A stretch of DNA of 64,000 nt from contig CAYRYZ010000004.1 of the NCBI GenBank assembly GCA_964428745.1, forward strand, positions 1 through 64,000. Direction: 5' to 3'. Source of the DNA: GCA-002713455 sp964428745 (GTDB taxonomy: Bacteria > Fidelibacterota > Marinisomatia > Marinisomatales > TCS55). The position numbers were made by a program, and so were the translations under genes. The notes below the pieces were generated by a model. The model made no database searches and had not been told where the DNA came from. It worked only from the letters and a program-made list of their open reading frames with translations. Below are positions 24,538-34,576 of this stretch, piece after piece; positions within the stretch are counted from its first letter, which is position 1, and every line of letters begins with the position of its first letter.

Positions 24538-26304
24538 ATGAATATTTCAACAAAATTAGATGAATACAATAATCAAGGAAAAACATTTTATAGTTTTGAG
24601 TTTTTCCCACCCAAAACTGATTTTGGCTTAGATAATCTTTATAGTCGAATAGATAGAATGGCCTCATTAGGCCCTGCGTATATTGATATCACTTGGGGCG
24701 CTGGTGGATCCACTGCAGATAAGACATTTGAAATGAGTAAAACTATTCAAAAATACTTTGGACTAGACGTAATGATGCATCTCACTTGTACAAATATGCC
24801 GAGTGATTCAATAAAGAAGATTCTTTCAGATGCTCAAAAAAATAATATCTCAAATATTTTGGCATTAAGAGGAGATCCTCCTGATGGCAGTAGTGCGTGG
24901 AAAAAAAATGATTCGGGATTCAATTATGGTGCTGATCTCGTAAAGTTTATTAGAAAAGAGCATGGTAATAACTTTTTTTTAGGTGTTGGCGCCTATCCAG
25001 AGACTCATCAAGAACAAAAAAATGCAGATTTAGATATATCTTATTTAAAAGAAAAAGTTGATGCTGGGGCAGATATTATTGTAACTCAATTATTTTATGA
25101 TGTGGAAAATTTTTTATTATTCCGAGATAAATGCTCTCAAGCTGGGATTAATATTCCTATTATACCTGGGATTATGCCGATTCACAATTATGCTCGTTTT
25201 ATAAAGTTTACTCAATTTTGCAAAGTTAGTATCCCCAATTCAGTATCTGACGCACTTGAATTAATAAAGAATGATGATTCAAGTGTAATTGATTATGGTA
25301 TTGAGCAAGCATCTAATATGTGCGAAAAACTAATTGAAGAGGGGGTCCCAGGATTGCATTTTTATACACTAAATCTAGAACATTCTGTTACCGAAATATT
25401 ATCGACACTTGGCCTTGTCTCAACACATAAATCGAATAGAGTATTGCCTTGGAGACAGTCTACGCTCGATCAAAGAAAATTATCTGAAGATGTTAGACCA
25501 ATATTTTGGAGCAATCGTCCCGTAAGTTATTTAACTAGAACAGAGACTTGGGATGATTTTCCTAATGGTAGGTGGGGCGATATATCAAGCCCAACTTTTG
25601 GAGAGCTTAACCAATATCATGCTATCAGAGCGGGATCACAAAGTGATAAAGTTAAAGCTAGAAGGAGAAAGCTTTGGGGAGAGCCAATATCAATAAAGGA
25701 AATTTCAGATGTATTTGTATCTTTCTGTAAAGGTAAAATAAATAGTTTGCCTTGGTGTGAGACTCCTTTGGCTATTGAGAGCAAACAAATATTGGATGAT
25801 TTAGTGGCACTTAATCAAGAAGGTTATTTCACTATTAATTCACAACCAAAAGTAGACGGTTTACCTTCAGAAGATCCTAATTTTGGATGGGGAGCAAAAG
25901 GCGGGAAAGTTTTTCAAAAAGCATATTTAGAATTTTTTACTTCGAAAGATAATCTTGATAGATTGGTTCTAAGATTGGATGAATTAAATGATATTTCTTA
26001 CCAAGCTCTTAACTTTGACGGCGATTTAATTTCGAATTTGCCAGAAAATAACGTAAATGCTGTAACATGGGGTGTTTTTCCAGGGCAAGGAATATTACAA
26101 CCTACTATTGTCGATGCACGATCATTTTTGATATGGAAGGATGAGGCATTTGGATTATGGATAAATGATTGGGCTAGTATCTATAAAACGAATTCGGATT
26201 CTTATAATCTTTTACATCAAATTCATGACACTCACTACTTGGTGAATATTGTAGATAACGATTTTATTGATGGAAATATGATTAAACATATTATCGAAAA
26301 ATAA
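24538..26304 (+). CDS. metF: Eukaryote-type two-domain methylenetetrahydrofolate reductase
   Basis: The enzyme reduces 5,10-methylene-THF to 5-methyl-THF for methionine synthesis. Residues 1 to about 295 form the FAD barrel (FEFFPPKT at 21, ALRGDPP at 109, TQLFYD at 183, PGIMPI at 210, PGLHFYTLN at 271). Unlike most bacterial MetF (about 300 aa), this 588-aa protein continues through a linker (VLPWRQ, SEDVRPIFW) into a second domain. That domain carries WDDFPNGRWGDISSPTFGEL, TINSQPKVDG, FGWG, KAYLEFFTS, NAVTWGVFPG, FWKDEAF-like IWKDEAFGLW and LVNIVDNDF, which match the S-adenosylmethionine-sensing regulatory domain of human and yeast MTHFR. It lacks the N-terminal Ser-rich phosphorylation region of mammals. 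Inhibition by SAM is inferred. Confidence 0.93.
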   Translation: MNISTKLDEYNNQGKTFYSFEFFPPKTDFGLDNLYSRIDRMASLGPAYIDITWGAGGSTADKTFEMSKTIQKYFGLDVMMHLTCTNMPSDSIKKILSDAQKNNISNILALRGDPPDGSSAWKKNDSGFNYGADLVKFIRKEHGNNFFLGVGAYPETHQEQKNADLDISYLKEKVDAGADIIVTQLFYDVENFLLFRDKCSQAGINIPIIPGIMPIHNYARFIKFTQFCKVSIPNSVSDALELIKNDDSSVIDYGIEQASNMCEKLIEEGVPGLHFYTLNLEHSVTEILSTLGLVSTHKSNRVLPWRQSTLDQRKLSEDVRPIFWSNRPVSYLTRTETWDDFPNGRWGDISSPTFGELNQYHAIRAGSQSDKVKARRRKLWGEPISIKEISDVFVSFCKGKINSLPWCETPLAIESKQILDDLVALNQEGYFTINSQPKVDGLPSEDPNFGWGAKGGKVFQKAYLEFFTSKDNLDRLVLRLDELNDISYQALNFDGDLISNLPENNVNAVTWGVFPGQGILQPTIVDARSFLIWKDEAFGLWINDWASIYKTNSDSYNLLHQIHDTHYLVNIVDNDFIDGNMIKHIIEK

Positions 26305-26306
26305 AA

Positions 26307-27647
26307 ATGAAATCATTAACCTTTTATTCTTTTTATAAAAAAATATCTGAATTCTTATCAACGGAAAAACGTTTATTAATAGCAATCTCTGGTGGAATGG
26401 ATTCTATGACTTTGCTCCATCTAGCATTAGGATTACGGCCAAATCACAAATTGTTTGGGGTCCACGTTAACCATGGACTACGATCTAAATCAAAATCTGA
26501 ACAAAAATTTGTGGAGAGATTATGTATAAATTATAATATTCCTTTATTTGTAAAAAAAATAAATACGCATTTTCATCAAAAAGAAAGTGTTGAAATGTGG
26601 GCACGTCGTTTAAGGTATAATGCATTTTCCGAAGCAAAAAAAGAGTTCGATTGTGATTATGTAATGACAGCACATCACGCAAATGATTCAGTTGAAACAA
26701 TTATTATGCGCTTAGATGATGGCTGTGGAATTGAAGGTCTAAGAGGCATCCCTAAGAATAATGGGGTGTTTATTCGACCCATATTAACTTATAAAAAATC
26801 TGCGATAAAAGATTACATACATAAAAATAAAATAGACTTTATTGTTGATGAAACAAATAAAGATACTTCTATTAAAAGAAATTTTGTCCGAGAAAAGATT
26901 TTAAAGCCCTGGGAAGAGCAAAGTGATGATCTTATTGATAGATTTATTAACTTATCAAATAAGGCAACTAATTCAATAAATTATATGGATATAATAATAT
27001 CTAGTATATCTAATGATATTAAAACTAGTAGTGATAAATTTATTATTCCTGATAATTTAACTAAATTATTGTTGCCTTCTCAATTTGTACGTCTGATTAA
27101 GGAATTGTTAAATGAAACACAAATTTCATGGAGAAGACATCGTTGGGAATCACTGATTAAATGGAAACATAGCGCTAAAACAGGGTCGACTTATAACATT
27201 AATAAATATTGGACAATATTGAGAGATAGGAAACATTTTATATTAAATAATAGTATTACAATGCCAGTTGATATAAAAATTCAAAAAGAAGGTGTGTACA
27301 GTTTTAATGATTCTTATTTAAGTATGTACAAAACAGATAGAATGGATAAAAATAATGACCCTATGTTAGAAGTTATAGATTGGAATTCCGTATCAAAGAA
27401 GGATTTGAAACTTAGAACATGGAAAAAAGGTGATCGATTTAAACCATTGGGTATGAAAAACTATAAAAAGGTTAGTGATTTTTTGATTGACAAAAAGATG
27501 GATCGATTTTCAAAGGACAATCAGTTGGTTTTAACGGCCGATAATGAAATCGTCTGGGTTTGTGGACAAAGAATAAGTGAGATGGTAAAAATTACTAATA
27601 AGACTTCTAATTTTTTGAAACTTTCACTAAGTCATTCGTACAAATAA
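26307..27647 (+). CDS. tilS: tRNA(Ile)-lysidine synthase
   Basis: TilS converts the wobble cytidine of the CAU-anticodon isoleucine tRNA to lysidine. The PP-loop ATP motif SGGMDS lies at residues 28-33, followed by VHVNHGLRSKS, TAHHANDSVET and the C-terminal substrate domain with LRTWKKGDRFKPLGM. The length of 446 aa is normal. It lies in the widespread tilS-hpt-ftsH order and overlaps hpt by one base. Confidence 0.95.
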   Translation: MKSLTFYSFYKKISEFLSTEKRLLIAISGGMDSMTLLHLALGLRPNHKLFGVHVNHGLRSKSKSEQKFVERLCINYNIPLFVKKINTHFHQKESVEMWARRLRYNAFSEAKKEFDCDYVMTAHHANDSVETIIMRLDDGCGIEGLRGIPKNNGVFIRPILTYKKSAIKDYIHKNKIDFIVDETNKDTSIKRNFVREKILKPWEEQSDDLIDRFINLSNKATNSINYMDIIISSISNDIKTSSDKFIIPDNLTKLLLPSQFVRLIKELLNETQISWRRHRWESLIKWKHSAKTGSTYNINKYWTILRDRKHFILNNSITMPVDIKIQKEGVYSFNDSYLSMYKTDRMDKNNDPMLEVIDWNSVSKKDLKLRTWKKGDRFKPLGMKNYKKVSDFLIDKKMDRFSKDNQLVLTADNEIVWVCGQRISEMVKITNKTSNFLKLSLSHSYK

Positions 27648-28177
27648 TGGTAGATAATAGAGAAAAATTGACTCAAATCATATCTGAAGAGGCAATTATG
27701 GAACGGATTCACCAAATTGCTGATGATATATCAAACCAATATAAAAGTGAGGTTCCTATCCTAATAGGTATATTGAATGGGAGCTTTATTTTTGCATCAG
27801 ATCTAGTACGTTCTATGAAAATAGATTGTGAAATTGATTTTATAAAAGTTTCAAGTTATTCTGGTACTAAGTCGAAAGGTACTATCCATCTTAGAAAAGA
27901 TATTTCTGCTGATATTACGGATCGGCATGTTATAATCGTTGAAGATATTATTGATTCTGGTTTGACAATCAAGTTTATTAGAGATCGTTTACTTGATGCT
28001 CAACCTAAATCAGTTTCCATTGTTACTTTATTAATGAAACCAGAGCTCGCAGAAATAGACTTTGATGTAAATTGGGTAGGGTTTGAAATTCCACCACATT
28101 ATGTTGTAGGATATGGATTAGATTATGATCAGAAATTTAGAAATTTGAGAGGGATATTTCGCTTAGGGGGGAAATAA
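27647..28177 (+). CDS. hpt: Hypoxanthine phosphoribosyltransferase
   Basis: This 176-aa purine salvage enzyme shows the PRPP-binding motif VIIVEDIIDSGLTI, the flexible-loop segment KVSSYSG, the N-terminal PILIGILNGSFIFASDL and the C-terminal VGYGLDYDQKFRNL, all typical of Hpt. It sits three bases before ftsH, as in many Gram-positive and Bacteroidota genomes. Confidence 0.95.
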   Translation: MVDNREKLTQIISEEAIMERIHQIADDISNQYKSEVPILIGILNGSFIFASDLVRSMKIDCEIDFIKVSSYSGTKSKGTIHLRKDISADITDRHVIIVEDIIDSGLTIKFIRDRLLDAQPKSVSIVTLLMKPELAEIDFDVNWVGFEIPPHYVVGYGLDYDQKFRNLRGIFRLGGK

Positions 28178-28179
28178 AT

Positions 28180-30216
28180 ATGAATAATAATAAAACAAAA
28201 TCACCTAAACATAATGGGTCTAGTAAGTCAAAGAATGATTCCACAAAGGGTAAAAATGATAAAGTAGACGAACAGTTTCATTGGAAAAAAGCTGGTAAGA
28301 CTAGTTTAGTTTGGGTTTTGATTATTATTTCGGCAATTTTTATGTCAAACCTTTTTACTGGTCAAGGTAGAGATGAAGTAGAAATACAATTTTCTGAATA
28401 TCGTACATTTTTAAATAATGGACTTATTGCAAAAGCAAGAATAGTTGATGAAGTTTTTCATGGTGATTTAACTGAGCCCCAAACTATTATCAATGCAAGA
28501 GGAATTGGCAAAAGTGTAAAAAAATTCCGCCTTAAGCTTCCCTTTATTGATCGTGAGGTTATGACTGAATGGGATCAATCTGGTGTGGATTATTCATTTA
28601 AACAGAAGTCAATTGATTGGACAGGATATATGCTTAATATGCTTCCATGGATAGCTATACTTGCTTTTTGGATATTTCTAATGCGAAGAATGCAAGGTGG
28701 AGGTAGTGGAATGAAATCCATTTTTAATTTTGGAAAAAGTAAGGCCAAAATTTGGACCTCAGATATGCCAAAAGTTGATTTTGATCATGTAGCTGGCTGT
28801 GTTGAAGCAAAAGAAGAGTTAACTGAAATAGTTGATTTTTTAAAAAGACCTAAACGTTATCAAAAACTTGGTGCAAAAATCCCCCGAGGCGTTTTATTAG
28901 TTGGCCAACCAGGTACAGGAAAAACTTTGCTTGCGCGAGCTGTAGCAGGAGAAGCGAATGTAGCTTTTTTTAGTTTAAGCGGTGCAGATTTTGTAGAAAT
29001 GTTTGTGGGGGTTGGAGCTTCCCGCGTTAGAGACCTTTTTGAACAAGGCAAGCAAAACCAACCCTGTATAATATTTATTGATGAATTAGATGCTGTAGGT
29101 AGACAACGTGGGGCAGGCCTTGGAGGAGGTCATGATGAACGTGAGCAAACCCTAAATGCTTTATTGGTTGAAATGGATGGATTTGAACCCAATCACGATA
29201 TCATTCTTATGGCGGCTACAAATCGACCTGATGTATTAGATGCTGCATTGCTGCGCCCTGGTCGTTTTGACCGGCAGATAGTAGTTGATGTACCAGATTT
29301 GAAAGGGCGACTAGGGATCCTAAAAGTTCATACTAAAAAAATATTGATGAATAAACGTAAGGTCAATTTAGAAGCTATTGCAAAAGGAACTCCTGGCATG
29401 GTTGGTGCTGACCTTGAAAATATAGTTAATGAAGCAGCACTCTTAGCAGCAAGAAAGAAAAAACGTTCAGTAGATATGTCTGATTTTGAAGAAGCTAAAG
29501 ATAAAGTTATGATGGGTGTACAAAGAAAGAGCGTTGTGCTTTCAGATGCTGAGAAAAAAACAACAGCATATCATGAAGCTGGACATACATTAGTTGCTAC
29601 ACGAACTAAGGGAGCTGATCCTGTCCACAAGGTAACTATTATACCTAGGGGACAAGCTTTAGGAGTTACAATGCAACTGCCTATAGATGAAAAACATGGA
29701 TATTCCCGAGAATATATTGAAGGAAGGTTGGCAATATTAATGGGCGGACGAGCAGCTGAGGAGCTTATTTTTGATGAGTTAACAACTGGTGCTGGAAATG
29801 ATATTGAACAAGCAACAAAAATTGCTAGAAAAATGGTTTGCGAATGGGGAATGAGTGATGTTCTTGGACCGATGACATTTGGAAAGAAAAATGAGGAAAT
29901 TTTCCTCGGCCGTGAAATACAAAGTCATAGAGATTATTCAGAAGTGACGGCAAGAATGATAGATGAGGAAGTAGTAAGAGTTGTTCGCAAAGCACAATCA
30001 ACAGCCAAAGAAGTTTTAAATAATAATATTAATCAATTACATAATTTGGCCAAGGCTTTGTTGGAGTATGAAACTATTGATGGCGATGAAGTCATTGCAG
30101 TAATGGAGGGTGAAAAAATATCGCGTAAAAGTAATGGAGCCGTGAAAAAAAATAATTCAAAATCATCATTAAGAAAGCCGAAAAAAAATAAAAAAGCTAA
30201 TCCAAAAACCACCTAA
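28180..30216 (+). CDS. ftsH: ATP-dependent zinc metalloprotease FtsH
   Basis: This membrane-bound AAA+ protease degrades misfolded and regulatory membrane proteins. The 678-aa protein has a polar Lys/Ser-rich N-terminal extension (1-40), helix 1 (about 41-60), a periplasmic domain, helix 2 (about 150-168), Walker A GQPGTGKT at 242-249 (Gln instead of the usual second Pro), Walker B CIIFIDELDAVG, second region of homology RPDVLDAALLRPGRFDR, and zinc site HEAGH near 465. A basic tail (RKPKKNKKANPK) follows. The short gap to hpt suggests a shared transcript. Confidence 0.97.
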   Translation: MNNNKTKSPKHNGSSKSKNDSTKGKNDKVDEQFHWKKAGKTSLVWVLIIISAIFMSNLFTGQGRDEVEIQFSEYRTFLNNGLIAKARIVDEVFHGDLTEPQTIINARGIGKSVKKFRLKLPFIDREVMTEWDQSGVDYSFKQKSIDWTGYMLNMLPWIAILAFWIFLMRRMQGGGSGMKSIFNFGKSKAKIWTSDMPKVDFDHVAGCVEAKEELTEIVDFLKRPKRYQKLGAKIPRGVLLVGQPGTGKTLLARAVAGEANVAFFSLSGADFVEMFVGVGASRVRDLFEQGKQNQPCIIFIDELDAVGRQRGAGLGGGHDEREQTLNALLVEMDGFEPNHDIILMAATNRPDVLDAALLRPGRFDRQIVVDVPDLKGRLGILKVHTKKILMNKRKVNLEAIAKGTPGMVGADLENIVNEAALLAARKKKRSVDMSDFEEAKDKVMMGVQRKSVVLSDAEKKTTAYHEAGHTLVATRTKGADPVHKVTIIPRGQALGVTMQLPIDEKHGYSREYIEGRLAILMGGRAAEELIFDELTTGAGNDIEQATKIARKMVCEWGMSDVLGPMTFGKKNEEIFLGREIQSHRDYSEVTARMIDEEVVRVVRKAQSTAKEVLNNNINQLHNLAKALLEYETIDGDEVIAVMEGEKISRKSNGAVKKNNSKSSLRKPKKNKKANPKTT

Positions 30217-30255
30217 TATTTAATTTCTTTAATTAAGGAGCGGATTTACAATAAA

Positions 30256-31092
30256 ATGAATGATTCCGAATTTCGTTCCTGGCTACAATCTCCCTCACGT
30301 ACGCTCATAATGGGCATTCTAAATTTAACGCCCGATTCGTTTAGTGATGGTGGCCATTATGATTCTATTCAAAAAGCATTAGATCATACAATGAAAATGA
30401 TTGAATGTGGTGCGGATATTATTGATATAGGGGGCGAATCAACCCGCCCAGGATCTAAACCTATTTCAATTAATGAAGAAATAGATAGGACTATTCCTGT
30501 TATTGAAGAAATAAGAAAGATTTCTGACTGCATAATTTCAATTGATAGTTATAAATCAGAAATAGTAAAAGCTGCATTGAATGCAAATGCAAATATAGCA
30601 AATGATATTTCAGGTCTTACTTTTGATGAAAAAATGGTAAAATTAATTAGTGAGAAAAAAGTTCCACTAATAATAATGCATATGAAGGGTAATCCCTTAG
30701 ACATGCAAAAAAATCCTAGTTATAATAATTTGATAAAAGAGATTTGCAATTTCTTTTCTAAACAAATACTGTTGGCAAATTCGGCAGGTATTGATTCTCA
30801 AAATATAATTTTGGACCCTGGAATTGGGTTTGGTAAAAGGGTAGAAGATAACTTTGAAATTATAAGAGAATTACAGCAAATTTGCGCAATGGGATTACCT
30901 GTTCTAATTGGTCCATCAAGAAAATCATTTATTGGTGAAACGCTGAGTCTTCCTACTGCCGATAGGATTGAAGGAACAATGGCAACAATAACTGCAAGCT
31001 TAATGAATGGTGCAAAGATTGTTAGGGTTCATGATATAAAAGAAACTCAACGTACCGTTACTATTGTTGAGAGAATTATGGGTTTTTTATAA
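30256..31092 (+). CDS. folP: Dihydropteroate synthase
   Basis: This enzyme condenses p-aminobenzoate with dihydropterin pyrophosphate in folate synthesis. The 278-aa TIM barrel shows MGILNLTPDSFSDGG, IDIGGESTRPGS, ISIDSYKSEIVKAAL, ANDISG, DPGIGFGKR, IGPSRKSFI and the closing VRVHDIKE. It has an AAGGAG ribosome binding site upstream, and its stop overlaps cdaA. Confidence 0.96.
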   Translation: MNDSEFRSWLQSPSRTLIMGILNLTPDSFSDGGHYDSIQKALDHTMKMIECGADIIDIGGESTRPGSKPISINEEIDRTIPVIEEIRKISDCIISIDSYKSEIVKAALNANANIANDISGLTFDEKMVKLISEKKVPLIIMHMKGNPLDMQKNPSYNNLIKEICNFFSKQILLANSAGIDSQNIILDPGIGFGKRVEDNFEIIRELQQICAMGLPVLIGPSRKSFIGETLSLPTADRIEGTMATITASLMNGAKIVRVHDIKETQRTVTIVERIMGFL

Positions 31093-31868
31093 TGACGCTA
31101 ATTAAAATTGGATTTCTTACTATTACTTTAATCGATATAGTCGACTTATTATTAGTTAGTTGGCTTTTTTATAAAGTCTATATCTATTTCAAAGGGACAA
31201 GAGCTGGTCAGATGTTAGCAGGTCTAGTTTTTTTAATGTTGGCATCATTCCTTTTTAACGCATTTGGTTTGAGCGCATCATCGTGGCTAGTTAATCAATT
31301 TCAAACTGTGTGGGTTGTCGCATTTGTTATTCTTTTTCAACCAGAGCTGCGAAGATTATTGATCTATGTGGGGCAAACTCGATTTTTTCAGAGAATTTTT
31401 AGAGTTGGAACTTCAAGAACAATTTTATCTATTGTTGAGGCGTCACTCCAATTACAGGAACGTCATTGGGGAGGGCTCATAGTTATACAAAAAGAAACTG
31501 GTCTGCGTTCATACAAAGAACAGGGAACTCAGCTTAAAGCTGAGGTTACTGCTCCTTTATTAGTATCGATATTCAATCCCTCATCGCCCTTGCATGATGG
31601 TGCAGTTATAATACAAAATGATATTATTGATGCTGCGGCATGTATATTACCTCTCACTGAAAGTAAAATGATTGATCCTGAAATGGGAACTCGACACCGA
31701 GCTGCTTTAGGAATTTCTGAAGAGACAGATGCAATTGTTGTTCTAATATCCGAAGAAAAGACTAAAATTTCAGTAGCTGAAGATGGACGGTTTTCACATA
31801 TAGGTATGGATAAAATTGCGCTTCAAAAATATTTAAACGATAGAATGTTTATCTCATCAGGAGATTAA
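31092..31868 (+). CDS. cdaA: Diadenylate cyclase CdaA
   Basis: This 258-aa membrane-anchored enzyme makes cyclic di-AMP. Three N-terminal helices are followed by the DAC domain with the catalytic LHDGAVIIQ (DGA) and GTRHRAALGISE (RHR) motifs and VVLISEEKTKISVAEDG. The location next to folP and near ftsH is common in Bacteroidota-like genomes. Partner regulators (CdaR, GlmM) are not in the window. Confidence 0.94.
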   Translation: MTLIKIGFLTITLIDIVDLLLVSWLFYKVYIYFKGTRAGQMLAGLVFLMLASFLFNAFGLSASSWLVNQFQTVWVVAFVILFQPELRRLLIYVGQTRFFQRIFRVGTSRTILSIVEASLQLQERHWGGLIVIQKETGLRSYKEQGTQLKAEVTAPLLVSIFNPSSPLHDGAVIIQNDIIDAAACILPLTESKMIDPEMGTRHRAALGISEETDAIVVLISEEKTKISVAEDGRFSHIGMDKIALQKYLNDRMFISSGD

Positions 31869-31949
31869 TAGTATAATATCCCAATTACCCAGTATTTTAT
31901 TAATTATTTAGTTTTTCATCTGATAGAGTCCACTCATTAACTTTTCCTT

Positions 31950-33060
31950 ATGGAATTGATTGATTTAAAGGATAAATATAATACTGCAAATAAAAAGTTA
32001 TCAGAATTGCGGAGGCATCTTTGACTTATCGGCCAAAAAATCATTATTAGATAAAATGCGCCATGAGTCTGCTGAACCTGATTTTTGGAATGATAATACT
32101 TTAGCTACTACTACTTTGAAAAAAATATCAGTTTTAGAAAAAGAAATTGAATTGCTGATGACTTTAGATTTAGCAAAAAGTGATGTTGGAGTTTTACTGG
32201 AATTCGCTGAATCTGGAGATATTAATTTAAATGAAATTATTTTGGAACTAGAAAATTTTGTTTCAAAAGTAAAAGATCTTGAATTAAAAATGATTTTGGG
32301 TAATCCAAAAGATCTCCAGGATGCCATTATTACCATTCATCCAGGAGCAGGTGGTACTGAAAGTCAGGATTGGGCACAGATGCTTTATAGGATGTATAGC
32401 CGATGGGTCGAGAAAAAAGGTTTTAAAATGGATATACTCGACTATCAACCAGGAGATGAAGCTGGTATAAAAGATTTAACTATGGAAATTAAAGGTCACT
32501 ATTCCTATGGTTTGCTTAAAGCTGAAGCAGGTGTCCACAGATTGGTGAGGATTTCACCTTTTGATTCCAATAATCGTAGACATACATCCTTTGCATCAGT
32601 ATTTGTTTATCCTACTTCAGGTGAAGAAATTCAAATTGAGATTGATCAGAATGATCTCCGAATCGACACCTACCGTGCCAGTGGAGCAGGTGGTCAGCAT
32701 GTAAATAAAACAGATTCGGCCATTCGAATTACTCATATCCCTTCCGGTGTTGTTGTTCAGTGCCAAAATGAAAGAAGTCAGCATAAAAATAAGGCATCGG
32801 CAATGAAAGTTTTAAAAGCACGACTATATCAAATGGAAAAAGAAAAAGAAAAAGAAGCAATGAAAGATCTTGAGGATACAAAAATGGATATTGGTTGGGG
32901 AAGCCAAATACGATCTTACGTATTTCATCCATATAATTTAGTTAAAGACCATCGAACAAAAGAGGAAATGGGAAATATTACTGCGGTTATGGATGGCGAT
33001 ATAGATAATTTCATACATGCTTATTTATTGAATAAGATAGGTGAAGTGGCAGAATCTTAG
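31950..33060 (+). CDS. prfB: Peptide chain release factor 2 (programmed +1 frameshift)
   Basis: RF2 terminates translation at UGA and UAA. The gene starts at ATG 31950, reads 24 codons to an in-frame TGA at 32022-32024, and resumes in the +1 frame to give a 369-aa product, the normal RF2 length. The stop-recognition tripeptide is in RISPFDSNNRR (SPF, the RF2 form) and the catalytic motif in ASGAGGQHVNKTDSA (GGQ). Reading only from the later ATG at 32056 would lose the conserved N-terminal helix. It is followed by lysS, as in many bacteria. Confidence 0.95.
32011..32025 (+). promoter_or_regulatory. RF2 programmed +1 frameshift site
   Basis: The sequence GGAGG CAT CTT TGA C contains an internal Shine-Dalgarno-like element three bases before the CTT slippery codon, then the in-frame TGA followed by C. 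This is the arrangement of the autoregulatory prfB frameshift known from E. coli and most bacteria. Low RF2 lets the ribosome slip from CUU to UUU and continue. Confidence 0.93.
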
Positions 33061-33075
33061 AAAGCATAATAAAAA

Positions 33076-34566
33076 ATGATAGATAATAATAAAAGCCTAA
33101 AGCAAATTATAGATTTTCGTAAGGATAAATTAAAAAAGCTAGAGGACATGGGGATTGATCCATATCCACAAAAATATAGTCCTACTCATTTAAGTTCTAT
33201 AATAATAAGTGATTATGAAAATCTTGAGGGTAAAGATGCTAATGTCGCAGGTCGAATTATGTCTATTCGAAGAATGGGAAAATCTTCTTTTTTCCATATC
33301 CAAGATGGTGGAGGCAGGCTCCAGATATTTATAAAGCGCGACGATATTGGTGAAGATATCTATAATTATTTTAAATTATTAGATATTGGTGATTTTGTCG
33401 GTGTTGATGGATTTGTTTTTAAGACAAAGGTAAATGAGATTTCTATTCATGCAAGAAACCTAACCGTTTTATGTAAATCGATTAGGCCTTTGCCTATTGT
33501 AAAAGAAAAAGAAGATACAACTTTTGATGCATTTTCTAATAAGGAACAAAGGTACAGAAATCGTCATCTAGATTTAATAGTAAATACAGATATTAAAGAT
33601 ACGTTTATTAAGCGAGCTAATATAATTAAAGGTATAAGAAATTATTTAGATGATCTTGGTTTTTTAGAAGTTGAAACACCTGTGCTTCAACCTTTGTATG
33701 GAGGCGCTAATGCTCGCCCATTTACTACTCATCATAATTCATTAGATCAGAAACTTTTTCTTAGGATAGCTGATGAACTCTATTTAAAAAGATTAATCAT
33801 TGGTGGAATTGACCGTGTTTATGAATTATCTAAAGATTTTCGTAATGAAGGGATGGATAGAAATCATAACCCTGAATTTACTATGCTTGAGTTTTATTGG
33901 GCTTACGCTGATTATGAAGATAATATGGATTTGGTTGAAGCTATGATTCGAGATGTAGCCAAAAACATTGGTGCTCAAAAGATAAACTGGGGGAAAATGA
34001 CAATTGATTTAGCAAAGCCTTTTAAACGGAAACCTATTTTTGAATTGTTAAAAGAAGCTACTGGGGACGATTTTTCAAATATTAGTCTTGAACAATTAAG
34101 AGAAATTTGTATAGAACATAATATTGAAGTTCATGATAATGCAAATTATGGTCAAATGTTAGATGGGCTTATGAGTACATTAGTTGAGCCTAATCTGATA
34201 CAGCCTACTTTCGTTATTGATTATCCTAAAGAAATTTCACCGCTAGCAAAAAAACATCGTAATGGAGATCCAAATTTAGTTGAACGCTTTGAGCTGTTTA
34301 TCGGAACTGCTGAATTTGCAAATGCTTTCACCGAATTAAATGATCCGATTGATCAAAGAGAGCGCTTTGAATCTCAGGAAAAATTAGAGAAAGCAGGAGA
34401 TGAGGAAGCTCACCCTATTGATGAAGATTTTCTCCAAGCAATAGAATGTGGTATGCCACCAACAGCAGGAGTTGGTATTGGAATTGACAGACTTGTTATG
34501 CTTCTAACAGAAAATTTATCAATTAAAGACGTTATTCTTTTCCCCGCTATGCGTAAAGAAGAATAG
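33076..34566 (+). CDS. lysS: Lysyl-tRNA synthetase, class II
   Basis: This enzyme charges tRNA(Lys). The 496-aa protein has an N-terminal OB-fold anticodon domain (VAGRIMSIRRMGKSSFFHIQ) and a class II core with motif 1 (FLEVETPVLQPLYGGANARPF), motif 2 (FRNEGMDRNHNPEFTMLE) and motif 3 (AGVGIGIDRLVMLL). Length and all motifs are complete. It lies 15 bases after prfB. Confidence 0.97.
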   Translation: MIDNNKSLKQIIDFRKDKLKKLEDMGIDPYPQKYSPTHLSSIIISDYENLEGKDANVAGRIMSIRRMGKSSFFHIQDGGGRLQIFIKRDDIGEDIYNYFKLLDIGDFVGVDGFVFKTKVNEISIHARNLTVLCKSIRPLPIVKEKEDTTFDAFSNKEQRYRNRHLDLIVNTDIKDTFIKRANIIKGIRNYLDDLGFLEVETPVLQPLYGGANARPFTTHHNSLDQKLFLRIADELYLKRLIIGGIDRVYELSKDFRNEGMDRNHNPEFTMLEFYWAYADYEDNMDLVEAMIRDVAKNIGAQKINWGKMTIDLAKPFKRKPIFELLKEATGDDFSNISLEQLREICIEHNIEVHDNANYGQMLDGLMSTLVEPNLIQPTFVIDYPKEISPLAKKHRNGDPNLVERFELFIGTAEFANAFTELNDPIDQRERFESQEKLEKAGDEEAHPIDEDFLQAIECGMPPTAGVGIGIDRLVMLLTENLSIKDVILFPAMRKEE

Positions 34567-34576
34567 CACCAGTCTA

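Noticed and set aside
32056..33060. prfB starting at ATG 32056
   Set aside because: This start drops the conserved N-terminal helix and ignores a perfect frameshift site upstream.
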